DNA of 64,000 nucleotides, taken from Nemopilema nomurai. Lineage: Eukaryota; Cnidaria; Scyphozoa; Rhizostomeae; Rhizostomatidae. The DNA is taken from contig ML133410.1 of the NCBI GenBank assembly GCA_003864495.1, positions 1,240,268 to 1,304,267 of the forward strand, given 5' to 3'. Below, piece by piece: positions 47,746-63,707 of the stretch. Both the position numbers and the translations under genes were made by a program. Each line of letters starts with the position of its first letter. Position 1 is the stretch's first letter. Below the pieces are notes generated by a model. That model did not search any database. It saw only the letters and a list, made by a program, of their open reading frames with translations, and was not told where the DNA came from.

Positions 47746-50700
47746 ATGTTTTTAATTCGAACAACGTCCTTAAGAACATTTCCTTTCTTCCTTGCCTGCA
47801 GCTTCACAATTATTATTGGATCTCTGGCATGCTCTACAATGGTCCCCAGGCCTCTCGGTGAACGGTTATGGCGCCTATGTTTACTTGATGTTTTCCAAGT
47901 GTGTTACAATTGCTTGATAATAGTGTAACGACACAGGGTTCCCTTACGGACAGTATCACGTGACAATTGCATCATTGCGCTGTGATTGCATCAGCGTCTG
48001 TAAAGATGATTTTTGTATTACGTAATTATTATTTTAAGGTTTGCTCAGGTTATATAAAGGGTTGTTTCATAAGTTAGGGGTAGTCTTGTCGAAAGTTTTG
48101 CCGTACTGCTAGGAGCTCTGTCGCTATTTGTCGTGCCTGTTGAAGCCGTGTCGTTATTTGTCGAACTTGCTGTTAGCCGTTAGTCGTATCATTGCCATAA
48201 AAAGGAGAATTTTGATCTTATCCGCCGTTGCCGTATTTTTGAGGATTTCTGCCAACAAAGAACTCACGTTTGTAAAACCCACCTCTTAAGAGGTTTTACA
48301 ATAGCGTAATTAATGCCCTTGAATTTTTCAATGAATTATTTGATGTTTTTACGTCTCGCCCAGTTCTGACTCGAGTTTCGATCCTTTGCTATTAGTGATT
48401 CTCTCCTGTTTGCCATTCACACTGCCTTTGCTTCTTTGTATTCTTCAACGGTTTTTTCTTTGAAGAAACTCCTTTAAAGTAGATCGTTAAGTCGGATGTG
48501 TTCTTGCTTTTCATTGATCTAATAACTGATATTTATTACGATGACCAAAGACAAAAGCAATTGGATGTTCCAAAAAGGTGGTAATTTTTTCCGAGTGATT
48601 TACGGGTTTTGTATGCGTTTTGCAGGCGTTTTGGAGTCATAGGACACGTGATCAGAACATTTTCTTAAAGAAATAAACAGCTTCATAGAATTGGAGAATT
48701 TATGTTTGATGCTGGAGAAACAAAAATTGGCCCAGGTTGCAATATAAGAAAGATGCATTGGATTCTGAAGAAGCGAGCCCATGCATACACTAATCCATAC
48801 TACGAAAAACAAATTTTCACTATGACTTTGAAGGGGCCATGAACCATCATATGATTTGAATGTTATGCGAGTCCTCCTGTGTATAGTGCTCCTTGATTTT
48901 TGCCTTGCTGTCCGATTTTGCAGTTACTGGCCAATTGCATTTTAGGGATGTCTTCTATCAAGACGAAGGAAGAGATGTTCACCAAAAGATCAAGCAAAAA
49001 TGGTACGGTTCTCTTTTAACTTAAGTGAAAACTGGCCTTAATTTTCAAAAGTTTATAATAGTTAGAGATATCAAATTTATGATATCGCACAATTATGAAA
49101 TTTTCCGATTTGCATGTTTCAATTAAGATCAGCTCAGTATCTGACTTGGCCCGCCATTACTAGATTACCCCTGTCACCTTCCAAGATGCCCTGTCCCTGC
49201 CTCTCCCGCTGTCCCAGCCCCTCTCGCTGCCCCTACCCCTCCTCTACCCCTGCCATTGCCCCTCTCCCTGCCCACTCTCCCTACCCCTCTCCCTGCTCAC
49301 TCTCCCTACCCTTCTCCCTGCCCCTCTCCCTGCCCCTCTCCCTACCCCTCTCCCTGCCCACTATCCCTACCCCTCTCCCTGTCCCTGCCCCTATCTCTAT
49401 CCCTGCCCTGTCCCTGTGTGGATAACTACCTTTGTTGCAATCTCTTCTAAACAGCAGTACAGGCCTCACATGCTGGTAGAATTTTCTTAACGCATTCTGC
49501 GGTGGTGCCTAGATGATCTTTCTCGATCTTTAACGTCATTTGTAGAAAATCCTTCAAATCACAATAGGAAATGCATTTGGTGCCAAGGGCTCGTCATCTC
49601 ATTGATACTTAATCCTAATATGGCTCATTGGCTTTTTGGTAAATCGAAACCAGATTAGAAACGCGGTAAAAATGTTGTAGATATAGCGACTATTTGATGT
49701 GCCCCACGGGAGTTTCCAAGAGTCAGAATGGAAAAAGGCTAAGAAGAGGGCGTATCTGAGGAAGGGCGTAGATATTGAACAAATGATTACAGACGGATTC
49801 ATGTTGGGCTTTGCCCTCGTTTTGGCACATGTGATATGACGTAGTGAGTATGGCAGTTGTCAATCAAAGGTAAGATGCTGGTAAATGGGACAGCTTTGCA
49901 CTCTCTTTGAGAGTGTCGTCAATTTCTGGTGAACGTAACTGGCTACTTTCGTGGATAATGGGATCTATTTTCTATCCAAAGTCAAGAAATCTAACCGCAG
50001 AGAAGATGGAACAAAGCCTCAAAGGGCCGACCAAATAGCCTTTAACCACTTAATAAGGGTTGGATCCAAGAAGGGTAATGACGAAGGCAGGGTCAGTCGG
50101 AAATAAGCTTGCCACGCCCATCAATCATCGAAACAAGAAGCTAATAGCAAATTGTCATCATGGCTCAATTGTTTGCAAATTACTTGTGTCAAGAAAATAA
50201 GTACGGTAATACGATCAGAAATGGAATTTATTTACTATCAACAAAAAGTATTACGTGTTGCATATTAGGCTACAAAAATTATGTTGTATTAATTAAATAG
50301 AGGATATTCCACTGAAAAAAGTATTTAGAAACGTGGAGACAAATGTAATCAATGCTTTAAATGTGAATTGAAACCATAACACATTTTAAAGGAAGTATAG
50401 GAGAAAAGAGAAAATTAAAAGCAGTCGAAAGAAAGTTAATTCAACCTTGAATGTCGTCGATAAAACAGCGCCGTTTTAAGTTTCTATATTCTACACTCTG
50501 AACGTTTTTCAAAAGGCGCATTTTAATTACTATCGAATTTTCATACATAATTGTACGGAAACCATGATTTAAGGACATAAAGCGCTATGAAATAAATGGC
50601 AAAGCCAACAGTCAGCATGAAGTCCTATAATCAGAAAGGTTCCTTCATGGTTTCCAAACTTACTTTCTGTCCAGGATGGGTTTGCATTTGGTAGTATTTT

Positions 50701-53700
50701 TTAATGCTTGCTTCCGTGGTGGTCTTTGCATCGAAGTCTGTGTTCCATTTTCGAGATTATCCAACCAGCTCGTTCGAAGAGAGAGTTATTTACAAGAATG
50801 GATTGTCCTATGCTAGGCAGGCAACTACTACCACTCGTGATTAAAGATGCTCTTACCTTTAATGTGCGTTTTTTGTATAATTCATAGCTGCCGTGCTGTT
50901 GCTGCGAGAGGGCAGGACCATTCAGTTTATCAGCTCGGAGCAGATTCTGATTTGTCGGGTAAGTGTGGAAATACTCTTTGCTTTTAATGAAGACATTGTC
51001 TCACCGGTTGCTATGAGCAAAGGCTTTTCGAAATTTTCCAGAAGTTCAAAGAGCTGTCAATAGTAAGTCATTGATTAACACGCCGAAGTACTTACTAATG
51101 GTATTTAGTAAGAATAGTAAGTTACTATAGTAAGAAATTTGAAGTTAAACTATTTTGAACAGGCTTTGGTTTGGTCTGATATTCATATGAATCTATTATC
51201 AGTAGTGGTCTGTCTTTTGTACTAACTTTTAGACTGAGTATCCTCTTCCAGCAAAAACACCATAAATACTAAGATCGATTTTCAATAAGAGGAAAGACCA
51301 AAGCCACGTCTACATGCTGATCTATAATCCTGTGGCTTTGTTTCACTTCTTTTAACTTTTCTCCTTATCAGCAGCTTGACAAAAGTTACAAGAAAGCAAA
51401 TCGTTTCGAAAAGATTGTTGGAATATCAACGTTTTGATTTTAATTCGTATACTGCAACAGTTGTAAAACCTCCTAAGTAACCTTTTCATAGCTCGCATGC
51501 CAAACTGCATCGATGCTTAGAAGTTTCTTTGGCATCTAGTTATTTTTTGCCCTTTTTGCAAGGTGTTGGTAGTCATGAATGCAGGCGTAAAAACCTCTCT
51601 TCTGAAGCAGATCAGCTATGAAAAGTTGTCATACAATTTAGTTTTGACGCAATGATGTTGGCTTCATTGTCAAACGATATGCTGGTCGAAAGATATGGAA
51701 TTATCGTCGGGTGATTAGCTACTTGTGATTGACGTCATGCGCTGTTTTTTGCTTCATTTTGCCTCCATAAATCCTCAAAAACATGTCTACATAAAACTTT
51801 AAAAGGTAAACGGACGAAGAAAGCTTGACAGGAAGCAACTGTTTAATAGATATGATATGATATATAATTTGAAATGTAGTGTAAAATATATAATAAATAG
51901 TATTATTCATTATGTAACATACAATGTATAACGTATTACATAATATATAATGTACAATATGGAATATATAATCAAATATAATACATCTATTGGATACACT
52001 TTTATAAAACTTTTTCTGATAAGCATTTCGACCGAAGTCTTCGTCAGTAATTCTTTTCAGATCAAAGGGCGCTTACATATAACAAAATTAATACAATAGT
52101 GTTAATACAGGGAAGTGTCATCAAGTTAAAATGACATTTAAGGTTATAATGATGTACATTCTCACATAATGAGTGAATTTCACGAAACAGGCTTGTAGAG
52201 ATATGCGGTGCTATTTTCTTTTTCTTTTACAATCTACACATAAAAATTGCTCTTCGTCCAACCGCACCAAGCAGCGAATGGCTGAAAAGCTATGGCATGG
52301 ATTTCATATAAGATATAATATATATAAATGCTTTATTGACAAAACTGAGTAAGTTGCAGCATTATGACAAAATGAAGCTTGTTTGGTGTAACAAGAACCT
52401 GTTGAGAATAAACGTCTTTTGCAAACGATAATAAACTTCTACTCCCTTCCAATCTTCAAGCAATGCAGCTCTTTTTTCGGTTTATCGTTTGCTCGTTTTA
52501 ATTTACACAGTTCCCTTGATTACTTTATTCAACGAGACTCTCGCTTTGTCTTTGGCTTATTCTCCAATTACTTTTTTCTGCTACAATTTTTTCCATCTTG
52601 TAAGTCAGGTTTTTAGCCTAGCATTACATTGAAAATTATACTTGATTGACGTAGAATGAATTTTCTGAGGGAAAAATGTCGCTTCTCGCCTTTCCAGGCT
52701 GATATGTTTATCACAAGAAATCGGATTGCAATGTTGAAAGCAAAATAAGACTCTTTATATCCTTTTTCTACTAGTTATCTCCTTTAGCCATATCGATAGA
52801 AATGCGTCAAAAGAGAAGTCCTCCTTCGTTTCTGTTGTTTGATAGTGTAATAGTGCTAGAGAAGTAACGAGGTAAGCTTCGAACTCTAACACATTGACAA
52901 AAACAACCAACTAACTTTCTAGTTGTCCTGAATCATCGATTGGTTAGCATCACTTGAGCAGGTTTAAGAGATTAGCCACAGTATGGATTTAGAAAACCAA
53001 TTAATTCTCATTTCAAGGGGATGGAGAATCAACCATTGAGAACAAGGGAACCAAATCACAGTTGCAAGGCCACAAATTTAGAGAAAGAAGTACTGTAGAA
53101 GATGCAAAGGCAGTCACCAATCACAGAGGCAACGCGACAGGTCACGTGGATATCGCTGCATCTAGAAATTATGGTAGGCGAACACTCTTTGAATCTGAGA
53201 GAAGGGCACTAGAGCACAGTTTCTGGTCTCTGCCCTTTCACAATATGCCATAAAAAATTAAGACAAGAGAAGATTATGCATTCATTTTTTTAAGCATCAA
53301 AATAATATCGACTTCAATTAGTGGAAAATAATTTGCGTTTGACGCCTGAAAAATTATTCCCACATTCATGTGCAAAAATAAGCTTGTTACTAATTTGCTG
53401 TTGACACTTTGGAAATTGCTGTTTTTTTTGAAGAAAGAACAAATGTTGTTGCAGCATACGTATTTCCATCGCGATGTAACACTGACAAAGGCAGCCTTTT
53501 GAAGGCGGATAAGAGGCTTACACACAACAACGACCTTGAGCCCAATTGCGATTCAGTTAGGATTCAGATACAGTACAATTAACGATAATCTGGATCAGGA
53601 CGACGACTTTGAATTGCTTGCGTCATCATCAACAATACAATAAGCTTTTGTTTTGGAGGGAAATAATTGGATTACTTCTGGAGTTCATTATTTGTCTTAC

Positions 53701-56700
53701 TTTTCAGCAGTCATTTTGACACTTGGAATATTTGTTGCTGTTCTGGGGCTTGGTTTAGGTGCGGTGCTTCTATACCTTGCATGGGACAGGTAAACCAACA
53801 GCTTGTTTTTCTTGACAAAGTTTTCCAGTCGTCAATTCTTGTGTTTTCGCACAGTTATGTTTTCGATGGCACAATTCGCGAATGACTTCATTTGGGTTCG
53901 ACGCAGCAACCCACCCTATTTCATTTCTTGAAGAGAAATTGCTCAAATGTCAAGTTGTGAAAATGTATGCTCTCGATCAAAAACAAGGAATGGCTAATTA
54001 GAAAGCCAGGATGGGTACAGCAGCTTCTCATAGAGCGCTTCGTACTTGGAAAAAGCATTCGGTCATTGAATAAGGACGTTTGTTGCTTATTGTTCATTGT
54101 TTTATGGTCATTAGAAGGGATCATTCTAGGCCATAAGTGTAGCATACGTCGCAGTTCTCGCCCCACCGAACTATTCAGTTCTTCTTCCAAAGAATTCTGA
54201 TGTGATGATTGTTTATCAATATTTCAAAACCCTTTGCCTGGTTTGAGAGCAATTGTTATTCGAGTTATTCAAAAGCTTCTTCTATCTCATCCAAGGGTTC
54301 GGACCAGCTTAACTGTTTTACTCACTCTATGTATCATTTCTAGATACAAGCCAGCAATCAACGGATACGTCAAACTGGTGCGAGGAACGAAAAGCAAGCA
54401 CAAAACAGTGAGCTTACAAGATTCCTTCTTACCTAAGTAAATGGTCCCTTGCATCTTAAGCTGATGAATCTTTACAAGATCTAAGGAGATAACGGTACTT
54501 TGATAATTCACGGCATTGCATCATTTTGGAAAGAACAGAGAAGAGGGGGTCCTTTTCACGTTTGCTTACTCACCCAGCCTCGTTGCCAATCCAGGGTTTT
54601 GGTGTCACCAACAATGTCATCTGGTTCGTCAACTGGTATTTACATCTGTGCTCAAAATATATGCGCAGCGGTCCACCATACTTGGCCCTAGGAGAATACG
54701 CATTCACCATTTTTAATGGCCAATACAGTCCACCTTTTAATGGCCAACAATCATTCTAATCAGATTCATTTCTCGAGCTAGAAACATGGACAAAGGGCAG
54801 CATTTTTATCTTTAGGCCAATAAATTACTCTATGCATTGTTTATACTTTCATTCTTCAACCATGTCAAATTTATCTTTCAAATAGGCTACCAGTAAAGAA
54901 ACAACCTTTGGTTTTGCGGTTCAAAATGTGACGTCTTTTTATGTTTGTTGTGTCGTCCTTGTAGTCTCTGCCAAATGATTGGATCGATTAAAAGGCGCTT
55001 GAGCCAGATTTAACGATTGCGCTTGTTAAATCCTTTGCGCTGAGATTAAAGAGGTTGGACCTTTCACATACGCTGTAGCACTATCCCACAACGTTTCTTG
55101 TATAATTGACACTGAACCTTTTTATGAACAAACCATTCTATTATTTGAAATTTAGACACTTTCCACACAAACCCATAAAACTATTCGATCAAAGAACCAT
55201 CATCTTCCTTTCTTTCTCCATGCAAAAATTTTCTTGATTTTGCGAGTCTATGGAAGCTCTACATCCGTTTCCTTTGGGATTCTCCCATGACACTTTTATT
55301 TTCAAATCTGCTTCAATAAACCTTCGTTTCTTGATTTATCTATTTTGTCAAGAGGCATTCAAAAATACAATATAGCCCAACTCGAAGTGGTCGATAATTG
55401 AGCATTTTTTCGCTTGATCTTTTATCCACTCAGCCACTGACCAGAGGCAGGCGAAGAATCCTCATTTCCCATGTTTTGTCCACACGTGGGAAAAAATGAA
55501 AGGAAGGGTAGATGCTTCAAAGTTGCCTTCGTGTGATGAACTAATGGCAAACCATTTGCTTTCAAGGAATACACTGCTCTAGATATGATACCAGAGGATT
55601 CATCTGAAGATATGGACGACAAGCCCCGTTACGAAGACCATCGACAGCAAGGAAATGAAACAAGCATTGAGCAACATTCAGTTGGTGATGGCAGCTCAAG
55701 ACCACAACGGTGCTGGAAGGACAATGCAAGCATCTGTAGCCAAAACAGCGACACCAGTGGAGATAACAAAGAAGCCGAAAGGAATTGTTGTAGTCTATTG
55801 CACTTTCAAGGGAAATCTGGGAAGTCACACGGCCGCAAATCAAAGCTCAAATGTGGCAGTAAAAATGAGGCCGTATCTCGAAGCAGTTGTGACTCTGTCT
55901 CAGCGGACATTAGATGCAATTTGGCAAGAAACAAAGGGAACAAGGTCAACAGAACAATACCGGCAAACTGCTTTGACGAAGAAAGCAGGCAGTTTGGGGA
56001 GGGGGAAGTCATTGATAGTGATTATGAAACGAACGAAATGTCTACAGACAGCGAAGCGCACAAGTCTAGGCACACATTCAGAAGACGGCACCATCACCCA
56101 TCGTTGTTGACCACGCTTGATATTGAGAATAGGTCCTGCGATAATGTAGCCGACGGCAACAACAGAAGGATTGATAATTTAGAAGGGCACCTGGCCCTAT
56201 CGGATGCAGGATCGTCTGAGCACTTAGTCTTGCCAGAAAACATTGATTCAGTGAGCTGCTTTTGCCAGAAGACAGAGAAAAGCTTGAGGTTTGATGTGAA
56301 TATTGATAAAGCGCAGGATGTGAGCGATTCCAGAGAGGAATTAATGAAACAATGGAGGCAAAGCAGACGGAAATCGATTCGCGCTTCTATCTACTGCGTC
56401 TCGTCGGATAGTGACGAGGATTTTGTGCCAGCAAGTGCTGAGACGGGCGAAATGCAACCTGATGAGGAACAAGTAATATATTTCAACTACATCGGGGAAG
56501 GCCCTCACGAAATACAGAGGAACAGGAGTGTTGACTTGCAGGTCGAAGAATCAGATGGCAGGATTAACAGAACAGTTTCAGACGTTGATGATCGGTACCA
56601 GGAGGATAATGGAAAATGGTCGCACGTGGGTCGATTGGAATATGACAGCGATGACGAAATCGCAGATACGAATCGGGGCGACGTGACAGAGCGAGAAGCC

Positions 56701-58409
56701 TTGATGTCGGATCATCTACTTCAAGGTGCGTGTAAGAGTTTATTAAAAGTTTCAAGACATGCTTTTGTAAAGACAATGCCTTTGGCAAGCATACTACTCT
56801 TCTTGCAGGGGCTAGTTTGATAGCATCAATATTGACTGTTTTTGCCAAGAAGAGGGGTAATAAGAAAAAGCTAGGAATAATTCAGGAATAACTCTGGCTC
56901 GTAAAATAATCAGGACGACCTCAGGCTTTGGTAACTTTGCATACAACTTATATATAGTTTAATTCTAAAAAATTAATTTGAAAATTAGTCATGTGCTTTT
57001 GGCATTCTAACAAGGCCACCAGGAATGCATTTTCATTCTTTTTGGAATACTTCTACGTAATTAAGAAACGTTTATAGATGCAATTTCTATCTGAAAAAGC
57101 GGACGTAACGTCCTCTTGAGATATTCCTAATCGCCTAATGGAAAATCGCTTAAGAAATGGCTACAGAATGGAATTCCTGAAGCTGAAAGATAATAGAATG
57201 GGTGAAGCTTTGTCTTTTTATCGCCGCATGTGTTAAAACAATCGTTTTGAATGGGCGGAGGGCCAAACTCTAATGAAACCTTCAATTCTTTTATTTCTTC
57301 TTTCGCATTTTGTTTTGAGCCGATCCCTTTTGGTTGTCTTCTGCCTATAGCGGCATGGGCCTAAATATCACTTTGATAATTCAAGAGACAGGAAAACGGC
57401 AACCGGAAAAGGCTGCATGTCAAAGGAAGGGCCGTGGTTGCTGAAACATGGCTCTTGCGTACTTCAGTTGCGTCATGCTTCTGGTTTTATTTTCAAGTCA
57501 TCCTTTAGAAAAACGATTAGAGCTGATTTCCTTCGCAGCGCCACCCAGCTTCTTTGTGTAAGCAAAACTACACGGCAGAAAGTTAATTATTTGGAAAAAA
57601 AAACCCTTGAAAGGGTTTTTGAGTTGATGCAACTATTTGATTTTTCTATTTGATTAACAATGTCTACACCTGGACGCGTTAGAACACTAACGAAAATGCT
57701 TTGGCATTCAGTCATCTGCATACGAAGAATGTGGTGCTAAAAAAACGAAGAAGCAATTTTCAATTCCCAGGCCAATCTCTCGGGATTGATTTAAAGTTGC
57801 ATTTCGATACCTATTATGCTCTTTGTAACGGGAATGGAGCTGGCGGTTATTTTTGTGCCAGATTTGTGAGAGATAAATAAGGGGAAAATATAAGAAGTTT
57901 TCAAGGACTTTGGCAGGTATTGTAAGATCATGAAACTAACGAAATTACCAAAAGACTATGGTGATATGATTTCCACTCAGAACATCGCCATTGCAAAAAG
58001 TTAATTCACTGATGCGGTTAACTGTTCGTTCGTCTTACATTAATTGATAATCAATCGGACATGTCGATTAATCAAGTGAATTTCACTTGCAGGCTTGATG
58101 CTAAGCATCATTGGGGAGAGGTCCACGGCTTTCGACAAGCACCGGCTAATCAGATCGCACAGCGACAGTGAGCTGGCTATGTCGAGTAGAAGCCTGTCTG
58201 TTTTCACGAATGGGAACAGTTTTTCAACGAGCAACTTAAGGAGCAAGCAGATCATTCCAGCCTCATCAAATCACGAAGAAAAAAATTCTCAACTTTCGAA
58301 AAATGGGAAGAAAGGGAACTCAGTTGGTAAGAAGTTGAGAAGTGTAATGAGGTTTCTTAGAATAAATAGAAAAAAAAGAAATAAAAACAAAAGTTCCAAA
58401 AGTCAATAA
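47746..58409 (+). CDS. Unrecognised single-pass membrane protein with long acidic tail
   Basis: I do not recognise this family. Exons 47746-47857, 48924-49002, 50888-50958, 53018-53173, 53708-53789, 54344-54407 and 55567-56725 chain with matching phases (1, 2, 1, 1, 2, 0, 1), then join either last exon 56809-56891 (601 codons) or 58093-58409 (679 codons). Exon 1 looks like a signal peptide (FFLACSFTIIIGSLACS); about 110 extracellular residues follow, including HFRDVFYQDEGRDVHQKIKQ, two adjacent Cys and an NAT sequon. Exon 5 is a membrane span, VILTLGIFVAVLGLGLGAVL, then a basic stop-transfer. The tail is Ser/Asp/Glu-rich (SSEDMDD, SSDSDEDF, YDSDDE), resembling CK2 substrates. Exon 1 is the least certain part. 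Intron 1 contains a MITE copy and intron 2 a pyrimidine array. Confidence 0.7.
47923..48301 (-). mobile_element. MITE-like element, right (inverted) copy
   Basis: Reverse complement of the element at 44073-44451 with only scattered mismatches over 379 bp. It too is bordered by TA on both sides (47921-47922 and 48302-48303). It lies in the first intron of the proposed membrane-protein gene. Because each copy has its own pair of TA borders, two independent insertions are the simplest reading. Confidence 0.82.
49183..49422 (+). repeat. Pyrimidine-rich CCCTCTCCCTGCC array
   Basis: About 240 bp of almost pure C/T on the plus strand, built from units such as CCCCTCTCCCTGCC and CCCACTCTCCCTAC. It lies in intron 2 of the membrane-protein gene. 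Long mirror-like polypyrimidine tracts of this kind can adopt triplex (H-DNA) structure. The open frame it creates on each strand is a by-product of the repeat. Confidence 0.9.
49423..50887. other. Remainder of intron 2 of the membrane-protein gene
   Basis: AT-rich intronic DNA after the pyrimidine array, with no recognised exon or element. Confidence 0.45.
50959..53017. other. Intron 3 of the membrane-protein gene
   Basis: About 2 kb. It holds an AT-rich run of TATAATATAT-type sequence (about 51847-51975) and, on the minus strand, a short motif at 52026-52047 reading CTGACGA, GAC-TTCG-GTC, GAAA that resembles part of a hammerhead ribozyme core or a transposon tail. No exon is supported. Confidence 0.45.
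51847..51975. repeat. AT-rich low-complexity tract
   Basis: Dense runs of ATATAAT and TGATATGATATA. It is probably simple sequence next to a degraded mobile element; borders are not clear. Confidence 0.5.
56809..56891 (+). other. Alternative last exon A of the membrane-protein gene
   Basis: A cttcttgcag acceptor opens a short exon in phase 1, compatible with the donor at 56725. It encodes GASLIASILTVFAKKRGNKK, then KLGIIQE and TAA: a short hydrophobic stretch followed by a basic cluster. Only 83 bp separate it from the previous exon. If exon B is used instead, this exon must be skipped, because it ends in a stop. Confidence 0.6.
56892..58092. other. Interval between the two alternative last exons
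   Basis: It would be 3' UTR for the exon A transcript and intron for the exon B transcript. No further exon is supported; the open frame at 57417-57653 (+) has no recognisable content. Confidence 0.45.
58093..58409 (+). other. Alternative last exon B of the membrane-protein gene
   Basis: A ttcacttgcag acceptor opens a 105-codon exon, again in phase 1, compatible with the same donor at 56725. It begins LMLSIIGERSTAFDKHRL, contains the Ser-rich run RSHSDSELAMSSRSLS and ends in a strongly basic segment (RINRKKRNKNKSSKSQ) and TAA. An AATAAAAT motif overlaps the stop. Its hydrophobic-then-basic start loosely echoes exon A. Confidence 0.65.
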
Positions 58410-59551
58410 AATAAGAGGGTATATTATCTAATATAGGTTTGTTGTAAAGAAGGATATGGGCAAAATTGTAGTTTTGAAATAATTATACTAGCAAAAGCTT
58501 AGATGAATTGAACTTTTTGAGTTTTTGGAGTCTATATCCTGGATTAAGTGGGAACAGAAAATTTCTGCATGGCTCATTTCTAGGAACCGTTTTGTTATTA
58601 TGCGCTCGCCAAAACATTAATGTTACCGTGTGGGTGAAATTACAGCGCCATGGTCATCTCATTAAAAATCCATAGCGAACGGTGAGGCGAAACGTTTTTG
58701 TGTCCAGTTAAAATGTCAGAAGGATAATTAGTCTTCAAAGTCAGCCTCGAGTATCTGTCCACCCCGCACATACCATATTTATGCACTAGTGACGTCATAC
58801 TAGGTTAAGTCAAGTTGAGTCGTTCAGCGCATCGATATGGTCGCAGAAGCAGAAATGCCTCGTAGAGTTCATTGCTGGAAAAGTAAAATCTTACAAATCA
58901 GCACTTGTCGAAAAATTCAAGATTTCAAACATAATATTCTAAGGCCTATAAATTAATTTTATATGATCTTTATAAACTCAACTATTTAAAACGCTACATA
59001 CTGAAGGGTGCTTCTTCCCTCGTCCATTGTAATTTTCTTCATAGCCCCCGCCCAAATATCAAATTCCAATTCTGTGCAACTTTCGGCAGCTCTCGCGTAT
59101 TTTAAATATAAAATAGAATCGGGGACGCAAACAATGTTTCTCTAACCACAAATAAAGGGAAGGATATAAAGTTGAGCCTTAATAAAATACAACGTTATTT
59201 TCTACAAGGAGAAACCGCAACAAAACAAATTTAATTACAAGATAAAAATACAATTAATTAACATCTGGCTAGCACCTAATGTGGCAATTATTCTTTGAAA
59301 CGCCAGTGCAATTTTTTTGGGGGAATGTCCTATCATAAAAAGGGAACTCTGGGTGGAAGGACTTTCATTGCACAAAAGCTTGAAAATACATAGAAACAAC
59401 AGAACGTGAAGTTATATACATTAGTGAAAGGCAAATGTCGCAAAAGTGGCACACGGCATCCAAATGACAGTGTGAGCCAAGTGCATTGCAAAGCATTCTA
59501 TAGGTCAGCAGCAGTAGACCGGCAGTACCACAAGCAGGGGCCTAATGCGTC
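58410..59551. other. Convergent 3' flanks of membrane-protein gene and vasa
   Basis: The two flanking genes end towards each other here, so this stretch should hold both 3' UTRs. It is AT-rich, with no repeat or gene that I can support. Confidence 0.5.

Positions 59552-63707
<4,156 letters not shown>

Noticed and set aside
44073..48301. A single 4.2 kb transposon carrying the Ras-like gene
   Set aside because: Each 379-bp arm has its own TA borders and its own imperfect inverted tips, and the right arm lies within an intron of another gene. Two separate MITE insertions explain this more simply. It stays as a hypothesis in the findings.
49114..49469. Pro/Ser/Leu-rich and Arg/Glu/Gly-rich open frames on both strands
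   Set aside because: They follow from the pyrimidine repeat and have no splice or family support.
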